From assembly GCA_025728315.1 (NCBI GenBank), contig JAOBJW010000001.1, positions 62,001-126,000 on the forward strand: DNA of 64,000 nucleotides, read 5' to 3'. Shown in pieces: positions 53,335 to 63,636 of this stretch; positions within the stretch are counted from its first letter, which is position 1, and each line of letters begins with the position of its first letter. The notes under the pieces are model-generated. The model did no database searches. It was given only the letters and a program-made list of their open reading frames with translations, and was not told the origin of the DNA. Made by a program: the position numbers and the translations under genes. Source of the stretch: Candidatus Lightella neohaematopini (lineage in GTDB: Bacteria; Pseudomonadota; Gammaproteobacteria; Enterobacterales; Enterobacteriaceae).

Positions 53335-54495
53335 ATGAATTTAGAAATTAGATTACCCAATGTAGGTACAGACAGAGTAAAAGTTATTGAATTATTAGTA
53401 AAAGTTGGAGATTATGTAAGTATTAATCAAATACTACTAATAGTAGAGGTTGGTAAGGCTATGATAGAAGTGCCATCACAAATTAGTGGTATTATACAAG
53501 ATATAAAAGTTAAAGTTAATGATAAAATTAGTACTAATTGTTTATTAATGTTAGTAAAAACTGATCATAATTTAGTAACTACTACTAATAATAATATAAT
53601 AAAAAACTGTTATATTTATGCTAGTCCAATAATAAGAAGATTAGCATATAAATTAAATATTAATTTAAAAAATATTGTTGGTACTGGGCGAGGTGGTAGA
53701 ATTTTAAGGTGTGATATTAATAAATTTATACAACAAATGAGTAATAAAACTCATGATGCACCAGAATTTATAGTAAAACAATATAGTGAATATGGTGATG
53801 TAAAATTAATTAAGTTAAAAGATGATAAAATTTCTACAATTAAACAACTAAATAATAGTTGGAAAAATGTTCCTCATGTTACTCAATTTGATGAAGTTGA
53901 TATTACTAATATTGAAGAATTTCGTAAGAACTATAACAATAAACTAACTAGTCAAAATATACCAGTTAAAATTACTTTATTAACTATTTTCACTAAAATT
54001 ATTTCAGTTGCATTACAAGAATTTCCTTATTTTAATAGTGTTTTAATTAACAATAAGGAACTTTTATTAAAAAAATATGTTAATATAGGTATAGTAGTAG
54101 CAACTAATAATGGATTAATAGTACCAGTATTGCATAATGTAAATAATAAGAGTATTTTAACTATATCATATGAATTAGATTCATTATTAATAAAAATTAG
54201 AAATAATAAATTAAAATTATCTCATATAAAAGGTAGTAACTTTACTATTTCTAATTTAGGTAATAATAGTAGTGCTACTATGTTTACTCCATTAGTTAAT
54301 TTTCCAGAAGTAGCTATACTTGGATTATCTAAGGCTCGTATTATGCCTGTTTGGAATGGTAATAGCTTTGTGCCAAAATTAATGTTACCATTATCATTAT
54401 CATATGATCATCGTGTGATAAATGGTCTTGATGGTGTAAATTTTATTAATTTTATAAAAGAATTAGTATTAGATATACGTAATTTAGTTACTTAA
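53335..54495 (+). CDS. aceF: Dihydrolipoamide acetyltransferase (E2), single lipoyl domain
   Basis: AceF forms the core of the pyruvate dehydrogenase complex. The 386-residue protein is much shorter than the E. coli protein (630) because only one lipoyl domain remains (about residues 1-75, lipoylated lysine in VEVGKAMIEVPS) instead of three. A peripheral-subunit-binding domain follows at about 95-135 (ASPIIRRLAYKLNI, GTGRGGRI), and then the catalytic domain with SYDHRVINGLDG near the C-terminus. The interdomain linkers are short. Confidence 0.96.
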   Translation: MNLEIRLPNVGTDRVKVIELLVKVGDYVSINQILLIVEVGKAMIEVPSQISGIIQDIKVKVNDKISTNCLLMLVKTDHNLVTTTNNNIIKNCYIYASPIIRRLAYKLNINLKNIVGTGRGGRILRCDINKFIQQMSNKTHDAPEFIVKQYSEYGDVKLIKLKDDKISTIKQLNNSWKNVPHVTQFDEVDITNIEEFRKNYNNKLTSQNIPVKITLLTIFTKIISVALQEFPYFNSVLINNKELLLKKYVNIGIVVATNNGLIVPVLHNVNNKSILTISYELDSLLIKIRNNKLKLSHIKGSNFTISNLGNNSSATMFTPLVNFPEVAILGLSKARIMPVWNGNSFVPKLMLPLSLSYDHRVINGLDGVNFINFIKELVLDIRNLVT

Positions 54496-54537
54496 TAAGT
54501 AAAATATAATAAACATAAGTTTTATATAGGAAATTAA

Positions 54538-55935
54538 ATGTCTAATAAAATTAGTGTTGATGTTGTTATATTAGGTGCTGGACCTGGTGGTTATTCGGCT
54601 GCTATTAGATGTGCTTATTTTAATTTAAAAACATTACTAGTTGACAAATATAGTTCTATTGGTGGTACATGTTTACATTTTGGTTGTATTCCATCAAAAA
54701 CATTACTAAATGTAGTTAAATCGATAAAAGAATTTAATACATTTAATAAATATGATATTTTTTCTGGTAATTTAAAGGTAAATATAAAACAACTACTTTT
54801 TTGGAAACATAACTTAATTAATAAGTTATCTAATAATTTATTAAATATTATGAAAATAAATAATATTAATATTATTTACGGTGTAGGTAAATTTATTGAT
54901 AGTAATAATATAATTATCGAAGATAAACATCGTAATGAAACATTAGTTAATTTTAAATATGCAATAATTGCTACTGGATCAATCCCAAATAATTTATTAA
55001 ATACAAAATTTGATAATAGATATATTTGGGACTCTGCTACAGCATTAGATATACCATGTATACCAAATAAACTACTAATTATAGGTGGGGGAGTTATTGG
55101 TTTAGAATTAGCTAATATTTATAATATTTTAGGATCAACGGTAGATATAATAGAAGTTTCTGATCAAATTATATTATCTTTAGATAAAGATATAGTTGAT
55201 AAGTTAATGTATCAAATGGAAAATAACACACTATCTTTTAAATTAAATACTAAGGTATCTAATGTAGAAATAAAAAATTCTAAAGTTATGGTACAGATAG
55301 ATAATAAAGAATTAAATAATACTAATTATTATGACAGCGTCATTGTAGCTGTCGGTAGAAAACCAAATATTGACCAATTACAACTTGAAAAAATTGGAAT
55401 AGAAACTGATAGTAATAATTATATTAAAGTAAATAATCAAATGCAAACTAATATTAATCATATCTATGCTATCGGAGATGTAATTGGAGCTCCTATGTTA
55501 GCACATAAGAGTATACATAATGGTTATATCGCAGCAGAAGTAATAGCTGGAAAAAAACATTTTTTTGATCAAAAGGTTATTCCTTTAGTAATATATACTA
55601 ATCCAGAACTTTGTTGGGTTGGTTGTACTATTAAACAAGCAAAACATTTAAATTTAAATTTTAAAGTGGTAGATTTTAATTGGGCTAATTTAGGTAAAGC
55701 TGTAGTTACTAATAATCATACTGGTTTTACTAGATTAATCTTTAATAAAGATAATAATTGTTTAATTGGTGGAGGTGTATTTGGAGTAAATAGCAGCGAG
55801 ATTATTGGAGAATTAAGTCTAGCAATTGAAATGTCCTGTGAAGCAGAAGATATTGCTTTAACTAGTCATGCTCATCCAACTTTATATGAGTCAATACAAT
55901 TAGCTGCAGAAATTTATACAACTAGTCTTTTATAA
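54538..55935 (+). CDS. lpd: Dihydrolipoamide dehydrogenase (E3)
   Basis: Lpd reoxidises dihydrolipoamide in the pyruvate and 2-oxoglutarate dehydrogenase complexes. The 465-residue protein (E. coli 474) has the FAD motif ILGAGPGGYSAAIR, the redox-active disulfide GGTCLHFGCIPSK, the NAD motif IIGGGVIGLELANI, YAIGDVIGAPMLAHKS and the catalytic SHAHPTLYESI. It is the third gene of aceE-aceF-lpd. Confidence 0.98.
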   Translation: MSNKISVDVVILGAGPGGYSAAIRCAYFNLKTLLVDKYSSIGGTCLHFGCIPSKTLLNVVKSIKEFNTFNKYDIFSGNLKVNIKQLLFWKHNLINKLSNNLLNIMKINNINIIYGVGKFIDSNNIIIEDKHRNETLVNFKYAIIATGSIPNNLLNTKFDNRYIWDSATALDIPCIPNKLLIIGGGVIGLELANIYNILGSTVDIIEVSDQIILSLDKDIVDKLMYQMENNTLSFKLNTKVSNVEIKNSKVMVQIDNKELNNTNYYDSVIVAVGRKPNIDQLQLEKIGIETDSNNYIKVNNQMQTNINHIYAIGDVIGAPMLAHKSIHNGYIAAEVIAGKKHFFDQKVIPLVIYTNPELCWVGCTIKQAKHLNLNFKVVDFNWANLGKAVVTNNHTGFTRLIFNKDNNCLIGGGVFGVNSSEIIGELSLAIEMSCEAEDIALTSHAHPTLYESIQLAAEIYTTSLL

Positions 55936-55941
55936 ATTATT

Positions 55942-56796
55942 TTATTTAAAAATTTTTACTTTAATATTATCAATTAATCTTATTTTACCTAACCATACTG
56001 CTGATAATATTATTATATTTGTGCTACTATTATTAATATATGTTAAATATTTAGAATCTAAAACATATAATGAATCTACTGTAAATCCTATCTTTTCTAA
56101 TTGGTTTGTTGTAATTTTAATCAAATTAACTATACAATGAATATTATTTTTTAATTTATCAGCCATATCTCTTAAAGTAAGATAGAATTTATGAGCTATT
56201 TTATATTCATCTTTACTTAATAGAATATTACGTGAACTATATGCTAAGCCATTAGCTTCTCGAATAATTGGCACACTAATTATTTTTATATTATAATACA
56301 TATCATGTACCATTCGTTTAATTATTATCAACTGTTGAAAATCTTTTTCTCCAAAAAAAGCTAAATTTGGTTGTATTAAATTAAATAATTTACTAACGAT
56401 AGTAGTAACTCCTTTATAATGATTTAAACGTTTACTACCTTCTAAAATTTCAGATAAATTTGGTACATACATATAAGTGTAGTTATTAATTCCACTAGGA
56501 TACATTGCTAACACTGATGGAATAAAGACTATATCAACATTATAAAACATTAATTTTTTGCAATCTAATTTAATAGAACGAGGATAATTATTAAAATCAT
56601 ATAATTGATCAAACTGAGTAGGATTAATAAATATACTAACTATACAAACAGTACTCATTAATTTTGCTTTTTTTACTAAAGCAAGATGCCCTTCATGAAT
56701 ATTACCCATAGTTGGTACTAGTGATATAACATGATTATTATTTCTGAAAGATTTTATTATTTTTTTTAAATTATTAATTGATCTAACAATTTTCAT
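55942..56796 (-). CDS. panC: Pantothenate synthetase
   Basis: PanC condenses pantoate and beta-alanine to pantothenate (vitamin B5). The 284-residue protein (E. coli 283) has VPTMGNIHEGHLALV (the HIGH-like site), IFINPTQFDQ, FFGEKDFQQL and YSSRNILLS. It is the last gene of dksA-folK-panB-panC. panD (beta-alanine) lies between panC and panB in E. coli and is not here, so beta-alanine must come from elsewhere. Confidence 0.97.
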   Translation of the reverse strand: MKIVRSINNLKKIIKSFRNNNHVISLVPTMGNIHEGHLALVKKAKLMSTVCIVSIFINPTQFDQLYDFNNYPRSIKLDCKKLMFYNVDIVFIPSVLAMYPSGINNYTYMYVPNLSEILEGSKRLNHYKGVTTIVSKLFNLIQPNLAFFGEKDFQQLIIIKRMVHDMYYNIKIISVPIIREANGLAYSSRNILLSKDEYKIAHKFYLTLRDMADKLKNNIHCIVNLIKITTNQLEKIGFTVDSLYVLDSKYLTYINNSSTNIIILSAVWLGKIRLIDNIKVKIFK

Positions 56797-56806
56797 ATTT
56801 TAAAAA

Positions 56807-57580
56807 TTAGTTTTTATTTTTTGGAAAAATACCAGATTCAACTTCTTTAATATAATTACTAATAGCAAGATTAATATGGTTATTCAAATAATTTTTAGCA
56901 AATACAGGAATATTACTAGTAATACCCAACATGTCTTGTAGTACTAATATTTGTCCATCGGTGTATATACCAGCGCCTATACCAATAACTGGAATTTTTA
57001 ATTTTTCAGTAATTTTTTTAGCTAATAATTCTGGTATATGCTCTAATAATAGCATAACTACCCCAGATTGTTCTAAAAACATAGCATAATTTAATAACTT
57101 ATTTGCATCATTCTCATGAATACCCTGAGTTTTATACCCACCTAAAAAATTTACATATTGTGGAGTTAAACCAATATGTCCACATATTGGAATAGAATAA
57201 TTAGTTAAATAATTAACAATATCTAATGACCATTGATTAATAATTTCTAATTTTATTACATTAGCTCCAGTTCTCATTAATTTAATAGAATTATTTAATG
57301 CTTGTTCATTATTATTATAACTCATAAAAGGTAAATCAGCTAGCAATAAGCAATTTGGAGCACCATTTTTTACACAACGAACATGGTATATTATATCATG
57401 TATAGTAACAGATAAAGTAGAATTGTGACCTTGCACAACCATTCCTAAAGAATCACCAACTAACATAACATTAATTCCTTGGTTATATAATAATTTAGCA
57501 AAAGATGCATCATAAACAGTAAGCACTGCAAATTTTTGTTTATTTTTTTTTATTTCTTTTAAATGATTAATAGTATACAT
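56807..57580 (-). CDS. panB: 3-methyl-2-oxobutanoate hydroxymethyltransferase
   Basis: PanB makes ketopantoate from 2-oxoisovalerate and methylene-THF. The 257-residue protein (E. coli 264) has LTVYDASFAKLL, VGDSLGMVVQGH, ADLPFMSY, IPICGHIGLTPQYVN and IPVIGIGAGIYTDGQILVLQDMLG. Its substrate is a valine-pathway intermediate; the ilv genes found near this region in E. coli are absent, so 2-oxoisovalerate could come from the host. Confidence 0.97.
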   Translation of the reverse strand: MYTINHLKEIKKNKQKFAVLTVYDASFAKLLYNQGINVMLVGDSLGMVVQGHNSTLSVTIHDIIYHVRCVKNGAPNCLLLADLPFMSYNNNEQALNNSIKLMRTGANVIKLEIINQWSLDIVNYLTNYSIPICGHIGLTPQYVNFLGGYKTQGIHENDANKLLNYAMFLEQSGVVMLLLEHIPELLAKKITEKLKIPVIGIGAGIYTDGQILVLQDMLGITSNIPVFAKNYLNNHINLAISNYIKEVESGIFPKNKN

Positions 57581-57618
57581 ATATCATTTCCTAAATTTAG
57601 TAAATATTTTTAGACTAA

Positions 57619-58131
57619 TTAATTATTATATTTTTTTAATAATAAAATTCTTTTCTTAGATAATAATTTAATATTATTTTTAATTACTAGTCCTGTTGGT
57701 AATTTTATACTATTATCTAATTCTATCATTGGATAAACAACAAATTCACGATTTAACATATCATAATGAGGAATTGTTAATTTTGATGTATTCAATATAT
57801 AATTACCAAATAATAATATATCTATATCTATTACTCTAGATGACCAACGTAAACAATTATATTGACGTCCTTGAGAATACTCAATAATTTTTATAAAATT
57901 AAATAAACTATCTAATGATAACATAGTATTTAAAGTAACTACTAAATTAATATAATTTGGCTGATTATAATTATTTAATGGTATACTTTCATAATAAGAA
58001 GAATATTTTATTAATTTTGTGTAAGGTAAATATTTTAATTTATTTATAGCTATATTAATTTGATCTATAGGACAATTTAAATTACTTCCTAAAGATAGCC
58101 AGACATCATTTATTTGATTTAATAAGATCAT
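57619..58131 (-). CDS. folK: 6-hydroxymethyl-7,8-dihydropterin pyrophosphokinase
   Basis: FolK activates hydroxymethyl-dihydropterin for folate synthesis. The 170-residue protein (E. coli 159) has WLSLGSNLNCP, YYESIPL, and the catalytic segment RWSSRVIDIDILLFG followed by IPHYDMLNREFVVYPM. A short N-terminal extension precedes the usual start. It lies 15 bases after dksA, with gluQ and pcnB removed compared with E. coli. Confidence 0.95.
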   Translation of the reverse strand: MILLNQINDVWLSLGSNLNCPIDQINIAINKLKYLPYTKLIKYSSYYESIPLNNYNQPNYINLVVTLNTMLSLDSLFNFIKIIEYSQGRQYNCLRWSSRVIDIDILLFGNYILNTSKLTIPHYDMLNREFVVYPMIELDNSIKLPTGLVIKNNIKLLSKKRILLLKKYNN

Positions 58132-58146
58132 GGTAATTTGTTTAAA

Positions 58147-58596
58147 TTATCGATTGTTAATTTGTTTTGCTTTTAATTCAGCTAATGTCTTACAATCAAT
58201 ACATAAATTAGTTATTGGATTTGCCTCTAAACGTTTTATACCAATTTCTATATTACAATAATCACAAAATCCAAAATTATTTTCTTCTAATCTTTTAATA
58301 GTTTTTTGTATACTCATAATAATTTTTCTTTCTCTATTACAATGATGTAGCATTAAACTAAATTCTTCTTCTTGTGTTGCTCTATCTACAATATCTGGAA
58401 AATTAATAGATTTTTTTACTAAATTAGTATGATTTAAGTTATTTGTAATATGTTTATACCAAGCAACTAAAATAGTTTTAAAATGCATAATTTGATTTTT
58501 ATTCATATATTTTTCATTAGATTTTACATTATATGGTTTTACTCCAGCAATATTTAAAATACTTAGTGACGAAGATTTAAAATTATTTTTATTCAT
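58147..58596 (-). CDS. dksA: RNA polymerase-binding regulator DksA
   Basis: DksA binds the secondary channel of RNA polymerase and works with ppGpp. The 149-residue protein (E. coli 151) has the coiled-coil region and a four-cysteine zinc finger FCDYC...LCIDC with GIKRLEANP between. The coiled-coil tip carries DIVDRATQEEEF, with the acidic residues needed for function. Its retention means some transcriptional regulation persists. It heads the folK-panB-panC operon. Confidence 0.95.
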   Translation of the reverse strand: MNKNNFKSSSLSILNIAGVKPYNVKSNEKYMNKNQIMHFKTILVAWYKHITNNLNHTNLVKKSINFPDIVDRATQEEEFSLMLHHCNRERKIIMSIQKTIKRLEENNFGFCDYCNIEIGIKRLEANPITNLCIDCKTLAELKAKQINNR

Positions 58597-58913
58597 ATTA
58601 TTCCTTAAATTATAAGTTATAATAGTTAATTAATAAATTTATATTAATTTATAAGTAATAGTATTACTATACTAGTATAATTAGTATTATATGAAAATAA
58701 TTTATAATTTATATTATATATTAATATTATAAAGTAATTAGATTTTAAATTTTTAAATTTTTTATCTTAAGTAAGATTTTTTGTGGGGATTTAATTAGTA
58801 AATCAAAATTATTGTAAATTATTATTAATAATGTTATTAATTAATATATTTATAAAAATGTAGTAAGTAATTAATTATCAAAATATTAACAATAACAAAA
58901 GAAATATATTAAT
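58597..58913. other. Divergent spacer between dksA and mrcB
   Basis: These 317 bases separate two divergent genes and should hold both promoters; no convincing sigma-70 boxes can be singled out in such AT-rich sequence. A small palindrome ATCTTAAGTAAGAT (58764-58777) and a G-run (TGTGGGG) near 58782-58788 stand out. No gene seen. Confidence 0.45.
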
Positions 58914-61148
58914 TTGTCTAGTTACGATTACTTAAATCAAAAATCTAAAAATAGTATATTAATAAAATTAGTAAAGATATCATTTATTTTTTTTATATTG
59001 ATATTATTATACTTTTTTTATTTAAGTTTTGTGATTAAAAATAGAATTTCTGGTAAAATATGGAAATTACCAACTATAGTTTATAGCAAAACTACTTATT
59101 TAATGCCTGGTATGTGTATTAATAAAAATCAGGTTATTAATATACTAGAAAGCGTATACTATCGTAGAGTAAGATATATTACTGGTCCAGGAGAATTTTC
59201 TGTACATAATAATAATATAGAATTAATACGTAGAACATTTGATTTACCAGAAGGAACAGTAGATAATACGCATGTATTAATATATTTTAGTAATAGTAAA
59301 ATATCTAATATAAAAAATGTTAATAGTAAACATAATTTTGGTTTTTTACAATTAGATCCTAAATTAATTACTATAATTCAATCACCATACAGCGAACAAA
59401 GATTATTTATTACTAAAAATAATTTTCCTAAATTACTAATTAAAATATTACTGACTATTGAAGATAAAAATTTTTATTACCATAATGGTATTAGTTTTCA
59501 TTCTATTTGTAGAGCAATATTAACTAATTTAATAGCTAAAAAAACTATACAAGGTGGTAGTACTATTACTCAACAACTAGTAAAAAATTTATTTTTAGAT
59601 AATAAACGTTCTTTATGGCGTAAGTTTAATGAAATTTGTATGGCGCTAATACTAGATTATTATTATAGTAAAGATTATATTTTGGAGTTATATCTAAATG
59701 AAGTATATTTAGGACAAAGTGGTGATGATCAAATTAGAGGATTTCCGTTAGCTAGTTTATATTATTTTAATAGACCAATAAATGAATTAAGTATTGATCA
59801 ACAAGCTATGTTAGTAGGTATGGTAAAAGGAGCATCATTATATAATCCATGGCATAATCCTGATTTGACTTTAGCAAGACGTAATTTAATATTAAAATTA
59901 ATTAGTAAACAGCATATATTAGACAAAGAGTTATGTGATTTATTAATATCACGTCCGTTAGGTATTAATCATTATGATAATATTGCAGCAAATAAACCTG
60001 CTTTTACTCAATTAATTAGAGAAGAAATACAGAATAAATTACATAATAAAATATATAATTTATCCGGAGTAAAAATATTTACTACATTGGATCCTGTATC
60101 ACAGAATGCTGCTGAACATGCTATAAAATATGGCATTAATAATTTAAAATTGAATCATAATTTAAATTTAGAAGCAGCTATGGTTGTTGTAGATAGATTT
60201 AGTGGTGAGATTAGAGCAATTGTTGGTGGATCTAATCCGGAATTTGCTGGATTTAATAGAGCTATGCAAGCTAGAAGATTAATTGGTTCGTTAATTAAAC
60301 CAGCTATTTATCTAACAGCATTAAGTAATCCAAACAAATATAATTTAAGTACTTTAATTGATGATCAACCACTAACAATTAAGCAAAATAATGGTTATTT
60401 ATGGTCACCAAAAAATTATGATAGAAGATTTCGTGGTCATGTTATGTTAATAGATGCATTAGTACAATCTTTGAATATACCTACAGTTAATTTAGGTATG
60501 AAATTAGGATTAAATAAAATTATATCTACATTAATTACATTAGGAGTACCATATAGTAGTATCAATTATCCAATATTCCCAGCTATGTTGTTAGGAGCAA
60601 TTAATTTGACTCCAATTGAAGTTGCTCAATTATTTCAAACTATAGCTAGTGGTGGTAATTATACTATGTTATCTGTTGTTCGAACTATATTATCTAATGA
60701 TGGTAGTATTATATATAATAGTTTGCCTAAATCAGAACGTGTTGTATCTTCTCAAGCTACCTATTTAACATTATATGCTATGCAACAATCAGTGATAAGA
60801 GGTACATCTAGTATATTATCTTCTAAATTTTCCTCATATAATCTAGCAGCAAAAACTGGTACTTCTAATGATCTAAGAGATAGTTGGTTTGTTGGTATAG
60901 ATGGTAAAGAAGTATCGGTAATTTGGATAGGCCGAGATGATAATAAATCTACAACGTTAACTGGTTCAAGTGGAGCATTAACACTATATCAACATTATCT
61001 AGAAAAACAATCTCCAACAGTATTAAATCTTGTTATTCCAAAAGGAATTAATTATATATCGATCAGTTGTAATAATAATTTATTTTGTAATAAACAACAT
61101 AATTATAAAATACCTATATGGATAAAAAATAGTGATTTTATTTCATAA
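58914..61148 (+). CDS. mrcB: Penicillin-binding protein 1B (bifunctional transglycosylase/transpeptidase)
   Basis: PBP1b polymerises lipid II and cross-links murein. The 744-residue protein lacks the long cytoplasmic head and C-terminal tail of the E. coli form (844). It has one membrane helix (about 20-40), a UB2H-type segment ([21 protein letters not shown]), the glycosyltransferase site [15 protein letters not shown] with [15 protein letters not shown], and transpeptidase motifs SLIK, SLN and KTGTSND. The start is TTG at 58914, as no ATG lies upstream of the membrane helix. It is the only murein polymerase in the window, because ftsI and ftsW are absent from their usual place. Confidence 0.95.
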   Translation: MSSYDYLNQKSKNSILIKLVKISFIFFILILLYFFYLSFVIKNRISGKIWKLPTIVYSKTTYLMPGMCINKNQVINILESVYYRRVRYITGPGEFSVHNNNIELIRRTFDLPEGTVDNTHVLIYFSNSKISNIKNVNSKHNFGFLQLDPKLITIIQSPYSEQRLFITKNNFPKLLIKILLTIEDKNFYYHNGISFHSICRAILTNLIAKKTIQGGSTITQQLVKNLFLDNKRSLWRKFNEICMALILDYYYSKDYILELYLNEVYLGQSGDDQIRGFPLASLYYFNRPINELSIDQQAMLVGMVKGASLYNPWHNPDLTLARRNLILKLISKQHILDKELCDLLISRPLGINHYDNIAANKPAFTQLIREEIQNKLHNKIYNLSGVKIFTTLDPVSQNAAEHAIKYGINNLKLNHNLNLEAAMVVVDRFSGEIRAIVGGSNPEFAGFNRAMQARRLIGSLIKPAIYLTALSNPNKYNLSTLIDDQPLTIKQNNGYLWSPKNYDRRFRGHVMLIDALVQSLNIPTVNLGMKLGLNKIISTLITLGVPYSSINYPIFPAMLLGAINLTPIEVAQLFQTIASGGNYTMLSVVRTILSNDGSIIYNSLPKSERVVSSQATYLTLYAMQQSVIRGTSSILSSKFSSYNLAAKTGTSNDLRDSWFVGIDGKEVSVIWIGRDDNKSTTLTGSSGALTLYQHYLEKQSPTVLNLVIPKGINYISISCNNNLFCNKQHNYKIPIWIKNSDFIS

Positions 61149-61168
61149 ATTATTGAATAAGGATTATA

Positions 61169-61510
61169 ATGAGCAATTTATTTTTAAAAAAAATTAATGT
61201 TACTAATGCAGCAATAAGAAAAATTAAGTCTATATTAAATTATAAAAATAATATTGGTTATAATTTTAGAGTACTTGTAATTAATGGAGGTTGTAGCGGA
61301 CTTAAATATGATTTTACTCTAGATAAAAATATTAATGATAATGATTATATACTAAAACAATCTAACATTTTAATTTTAATAGATAATAATAGTTTAAATT
61401 ATTTAAGTGGTGGATTAATAGATTATATAGAAAATGTTAACAAATCTTATTTTTTTATTAGTAATATAAGATATAATAATAAATGTAATTGCGGAATGTC
61501 ATTTAGTTAA
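61169..61510 (+). CDS. erpA: Iron-sulfur cluster insertion protein ErpA
   Basis: ErpA is an A-type carrier that delivers Fe-S clusters to targets such as IspG/IspH. The 113-residue protein (E. coli 114) has the three ligand cysteines in NGGCSGLKYDF and the C-terminal CNCGMSF. AAGGA lies just before the ATG at 61169. Its order after mrcB and before mtn follows E. coli with the fhu genes, hemL and btuF removed. Confidence 0.94.
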   Translation: MSNLFLKKINVTNAAIRKIKSILNYKNNIGYNFRVLVINGGCSGLKYDFTLDKNINDNDYILKQSNILILIDNNSLNYLSGGLIDYIENVNKSYFFISNIRYNNKCNCGMSFS

Positions 61511-61536
61511 AATAAATAATGTATATCCTATAATTA

Positions 61537-62223
61537 TTATTTTATATTTAATAGAATATTTTTAGTTAGAATAAATAAATTGTTCATGTTTTTTATAGTA
61601 CATTTAAATTCTATATTAGCTTTATTATTAGCGTAATCTGAAACTTGTTTAATAGAAATACATGGTATACTAAATCTATAACATACTTGAGCAATTGCAG
61701 TAGATTCCATATCAACTACAAGTGCTTTAGGAAATTTACTACGTATATTATTTAGAATATTAATATCATTAATAAAGCTATCACCACTTACTATTAAACC
61801 AAAAAAAATATTTTTTTCTTTTTTACTAGATAATTTTGCTATAGATAAAATATTTTTAGGAGAATTAAACATTAATGGATGCTTTGGTATTTGTCCAATC
61901 TTATAACCAAATGCTGTTACGTTAACATCATAATAACATGTAGATTGAGAAATAACTAAATTATATTTTTTTATATAGGGTACTAAACTACCAGCTAATC
62001 CAATATTTATTACTAAATTTGGTGAAAAATAATTTATTAAAATAGTAGTTCCTAAAGATGCAGATACTTTACCCACACCGGTTTTAATTATTACCACTTT
62101 AATAGTACCAATATTACCACAATATATTATACATCTACCAAGAATTTTTTTTTTAATATTAGTTAATTGTTGACACAATAATACTATCTCGTCTTTTATA
62201 GCTCCTATAATACCAATTATCAT
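61537..62223 (-). CDS. mtn: 5'-methylthioadenosine/S-adenosylhomocysteine nucleosidase
   Basis: Mtn (Pfs) cleaves the adenine from S-adenosylhomocysteine, methylthioadenosine and the 5'-deoxyadenosine left by radical-SAM enzymes such as EpmB. The 228-residue protein (E. coli 232) has IIGIIGAIKDEIVLL, VVIIKTGVGKVSASL, NIGLAGSL, GDSFI, VVDMESTAIAQVC with the catalytic glutamate, and KQVSDYANN with the catalytic aspartate. Confidence 0.95.
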   Translation of the reverse strand: MIIGIIGAIKDEIVLLCQQLTNIKKKILGRCIIYCGNIGTIKVVIIKTGVGKVSASLGTTILINYFSPNLVINIGLAGSLVPYIKKYNLVISQSTCYYDVNVTAFGYKIGQIPKHPLMFNSPKNILSIAKLSSKKEKNIFFGLIVSGDSFINDINILNNIRSKFPKALVVDMESTAIAQVCYRFSIPCISIKQVSDYANNKANIEFKCTIKNMNNLFILTKNILLNIK

Positions 62224-62453
62224 ACAAATCTTAAATTTAATTATCTAATTTTATTAAATTATGATATTATGTTTTAATTATATCTTATAAAATAAATATT
62301 ATAAATATTTTTAGTAAAGTTTTAACTTATTTATTACAGATATAAATTAATTTTTGATTAAAAAAATTAATGAGTAATTTTAGTTTAACTAAAAAAATAT
62401 AATTTTTGATATTTTTTTATTTATTCTATTAAACTAGAGTTAAACATTATTGT

Positions 62454-63158
62454 ATGTTAAATAAAAAGATATTTCCTGATATTATTGCAATAGTAGCAGC
62501 AGCTGGTATTGGTAAAAGAATGAATATTAATATTCCAAAACAATATTTAACTATTGCTAACAAAACAGTATTAGAACATGTTATTGATAAACTATTATTA
62601 GTACAGTGTATAAAAAATATAGTAATAGTAATTAATTCTAATGATTATTATTTTAATAAATTATCATTATCAAAAAATAACAAATTAACTATTGTTCATG
62701 GAGGTATATCTAGATTTTATTCAATTATTAATGCTTTAAGATATATAAATTATACTAAATGGGTTCTTATTCATGATGCTGTTCGTCCTTGTTTGCATCA
62801 AGATGATTTATATAAATTATTATTAATTACTAATTATTCCACTATAGGGGGTATTTTAGCAACCCCGGTAGTTAATACTATAAAAGTAGTAAATACTAAT
62901 AGTAATATAAAGTTAGCTAATAATACATTAAATCGTAGTAAATTATGGCAAGCATTAACACCCCAAATATTTAATTTTGAATTACTAAAATATTGTTTTG
63001 AGCAAATATTAAAAAAAAATGTATTAATTACTGATGAATCTAGTGCATTAGAATATTTTGGTTACAAACCAATTGTTATTCAAGGTAGATCAGATAATAT
63101 TAAAATAACTAGTAAAAGTGATATTACTTTTATTAATAATTATTTTAGTAAATTTTAA
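62454..63158 (+). CDS. ispD: 2-C-methyl-D-erythritol 4-phosphate cytidylyltransferase
   Basis: IspD transfers CMP to methylerythritol phosphate in the MEP pathway. The 234-residue protein (E. coli 236) has VAAAGIGKRMNINIPKQYL, VHGGISRFYSIINAL, HDAVRPCLHQDDL, LWQALTPQIF and TDESSALEYFG. ftsB normally sits directly upstream in E. coli; the 230 bases before ispD here contain no ORF. Confidence 0.96.
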   Translation: MLNKKIFPDIIAIVAAAGIGKRMNINIPKQYLTIANKTVLEHVIDKLLLVQCIKNIVIVINSNDYYFNKLSLSKNNKLTIVHGGISRFYSIINALRYINYTKWVLIHDAVRPCLHQDDLYKLLLITNYSTIGGILATPVVNTIKVVNTNSNIKLANNTLNRSKLWQALTPQIFNFELLKYCFEQILKKNVLITDESSALEYFGYKPIVIQGRSDNIKITSKSDITFINNYFSKF

Positions 63159-63168
63159 TATTACTAAT

Positions 63169-63636
63169 ATGCGTATTGGTTACGGTTTTGATATTCATAA
63201 ATTTGATAATTATGGTAATTTAATATTAGGTGGAGTAAAAATACCAATGTTTAATAAATTACTTGCTCATTCTGATGGTGATGTATTACTACATGCTATA
63301 ATAGATGCTTTATTAGGGGCTGCTAATATGAACGATATTGGTACTTTATTTCCTAATAGTAATAAATTTAAGAATATAAATAGTCGAATTATGTTAATAA
63401 ATACTTGGAAATTAATAACAAATAAAAATAAATATACTATTAATAATATAGATACTACTATTATTGCACAAAAACCAAAATTATCTCAATTTTTTTATAA
63501 AATGCGTATAAATATTTCTAAAGATCTTAATTGTTCAATAGATAATATTAATCTTAAGGCAACTACAACAAATGGGGTACCATTTATCAATAATATTAAT
63601 GCTATAGCATGTGTAGCTATAGTATTATTAATATAA
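63169..63636 (+). CDS. ispF: 2-C-methyl-D-erythritol 2,4-cyclodiphosphate synthase
   Basis: IspF forms the cyclic diphosphate in the MEP pathway. The frame is open further upstream, but the start is ATG at 63169 (MRIGYGFDIHKF), 10 bases after the ispD stop, giving 155 residues (E. coli 159). The metal-binding FDIH, AHSDGDVLLHAIIDALLGA, DIGTLFP and KATTTNGVPF are all present. ispD and ispF are adjacent as in most gammaproteobacteria. Confidence 0.97.
   Translation: MRIGYGFDIHKFDNYGNLILGGVKIPMFNKLLAHSDGDVLLHAIIDALLGAANMNDIGTLFPNSNKFKNINSRIMLINTWKLITNKNKYTINNIDTTIIAQKPKLSQFFYKMRINISKDLNCSIDNINLKATTTNGVPFINNINAIACVAIVLLI

Noticed and set aside
58764..58782. Palindrome plus T-run as a terminator between dksA and mrcB
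   Set aside because: The flanking genes are divergent, so no transcript should end there, and the AT-rich stem is weak.
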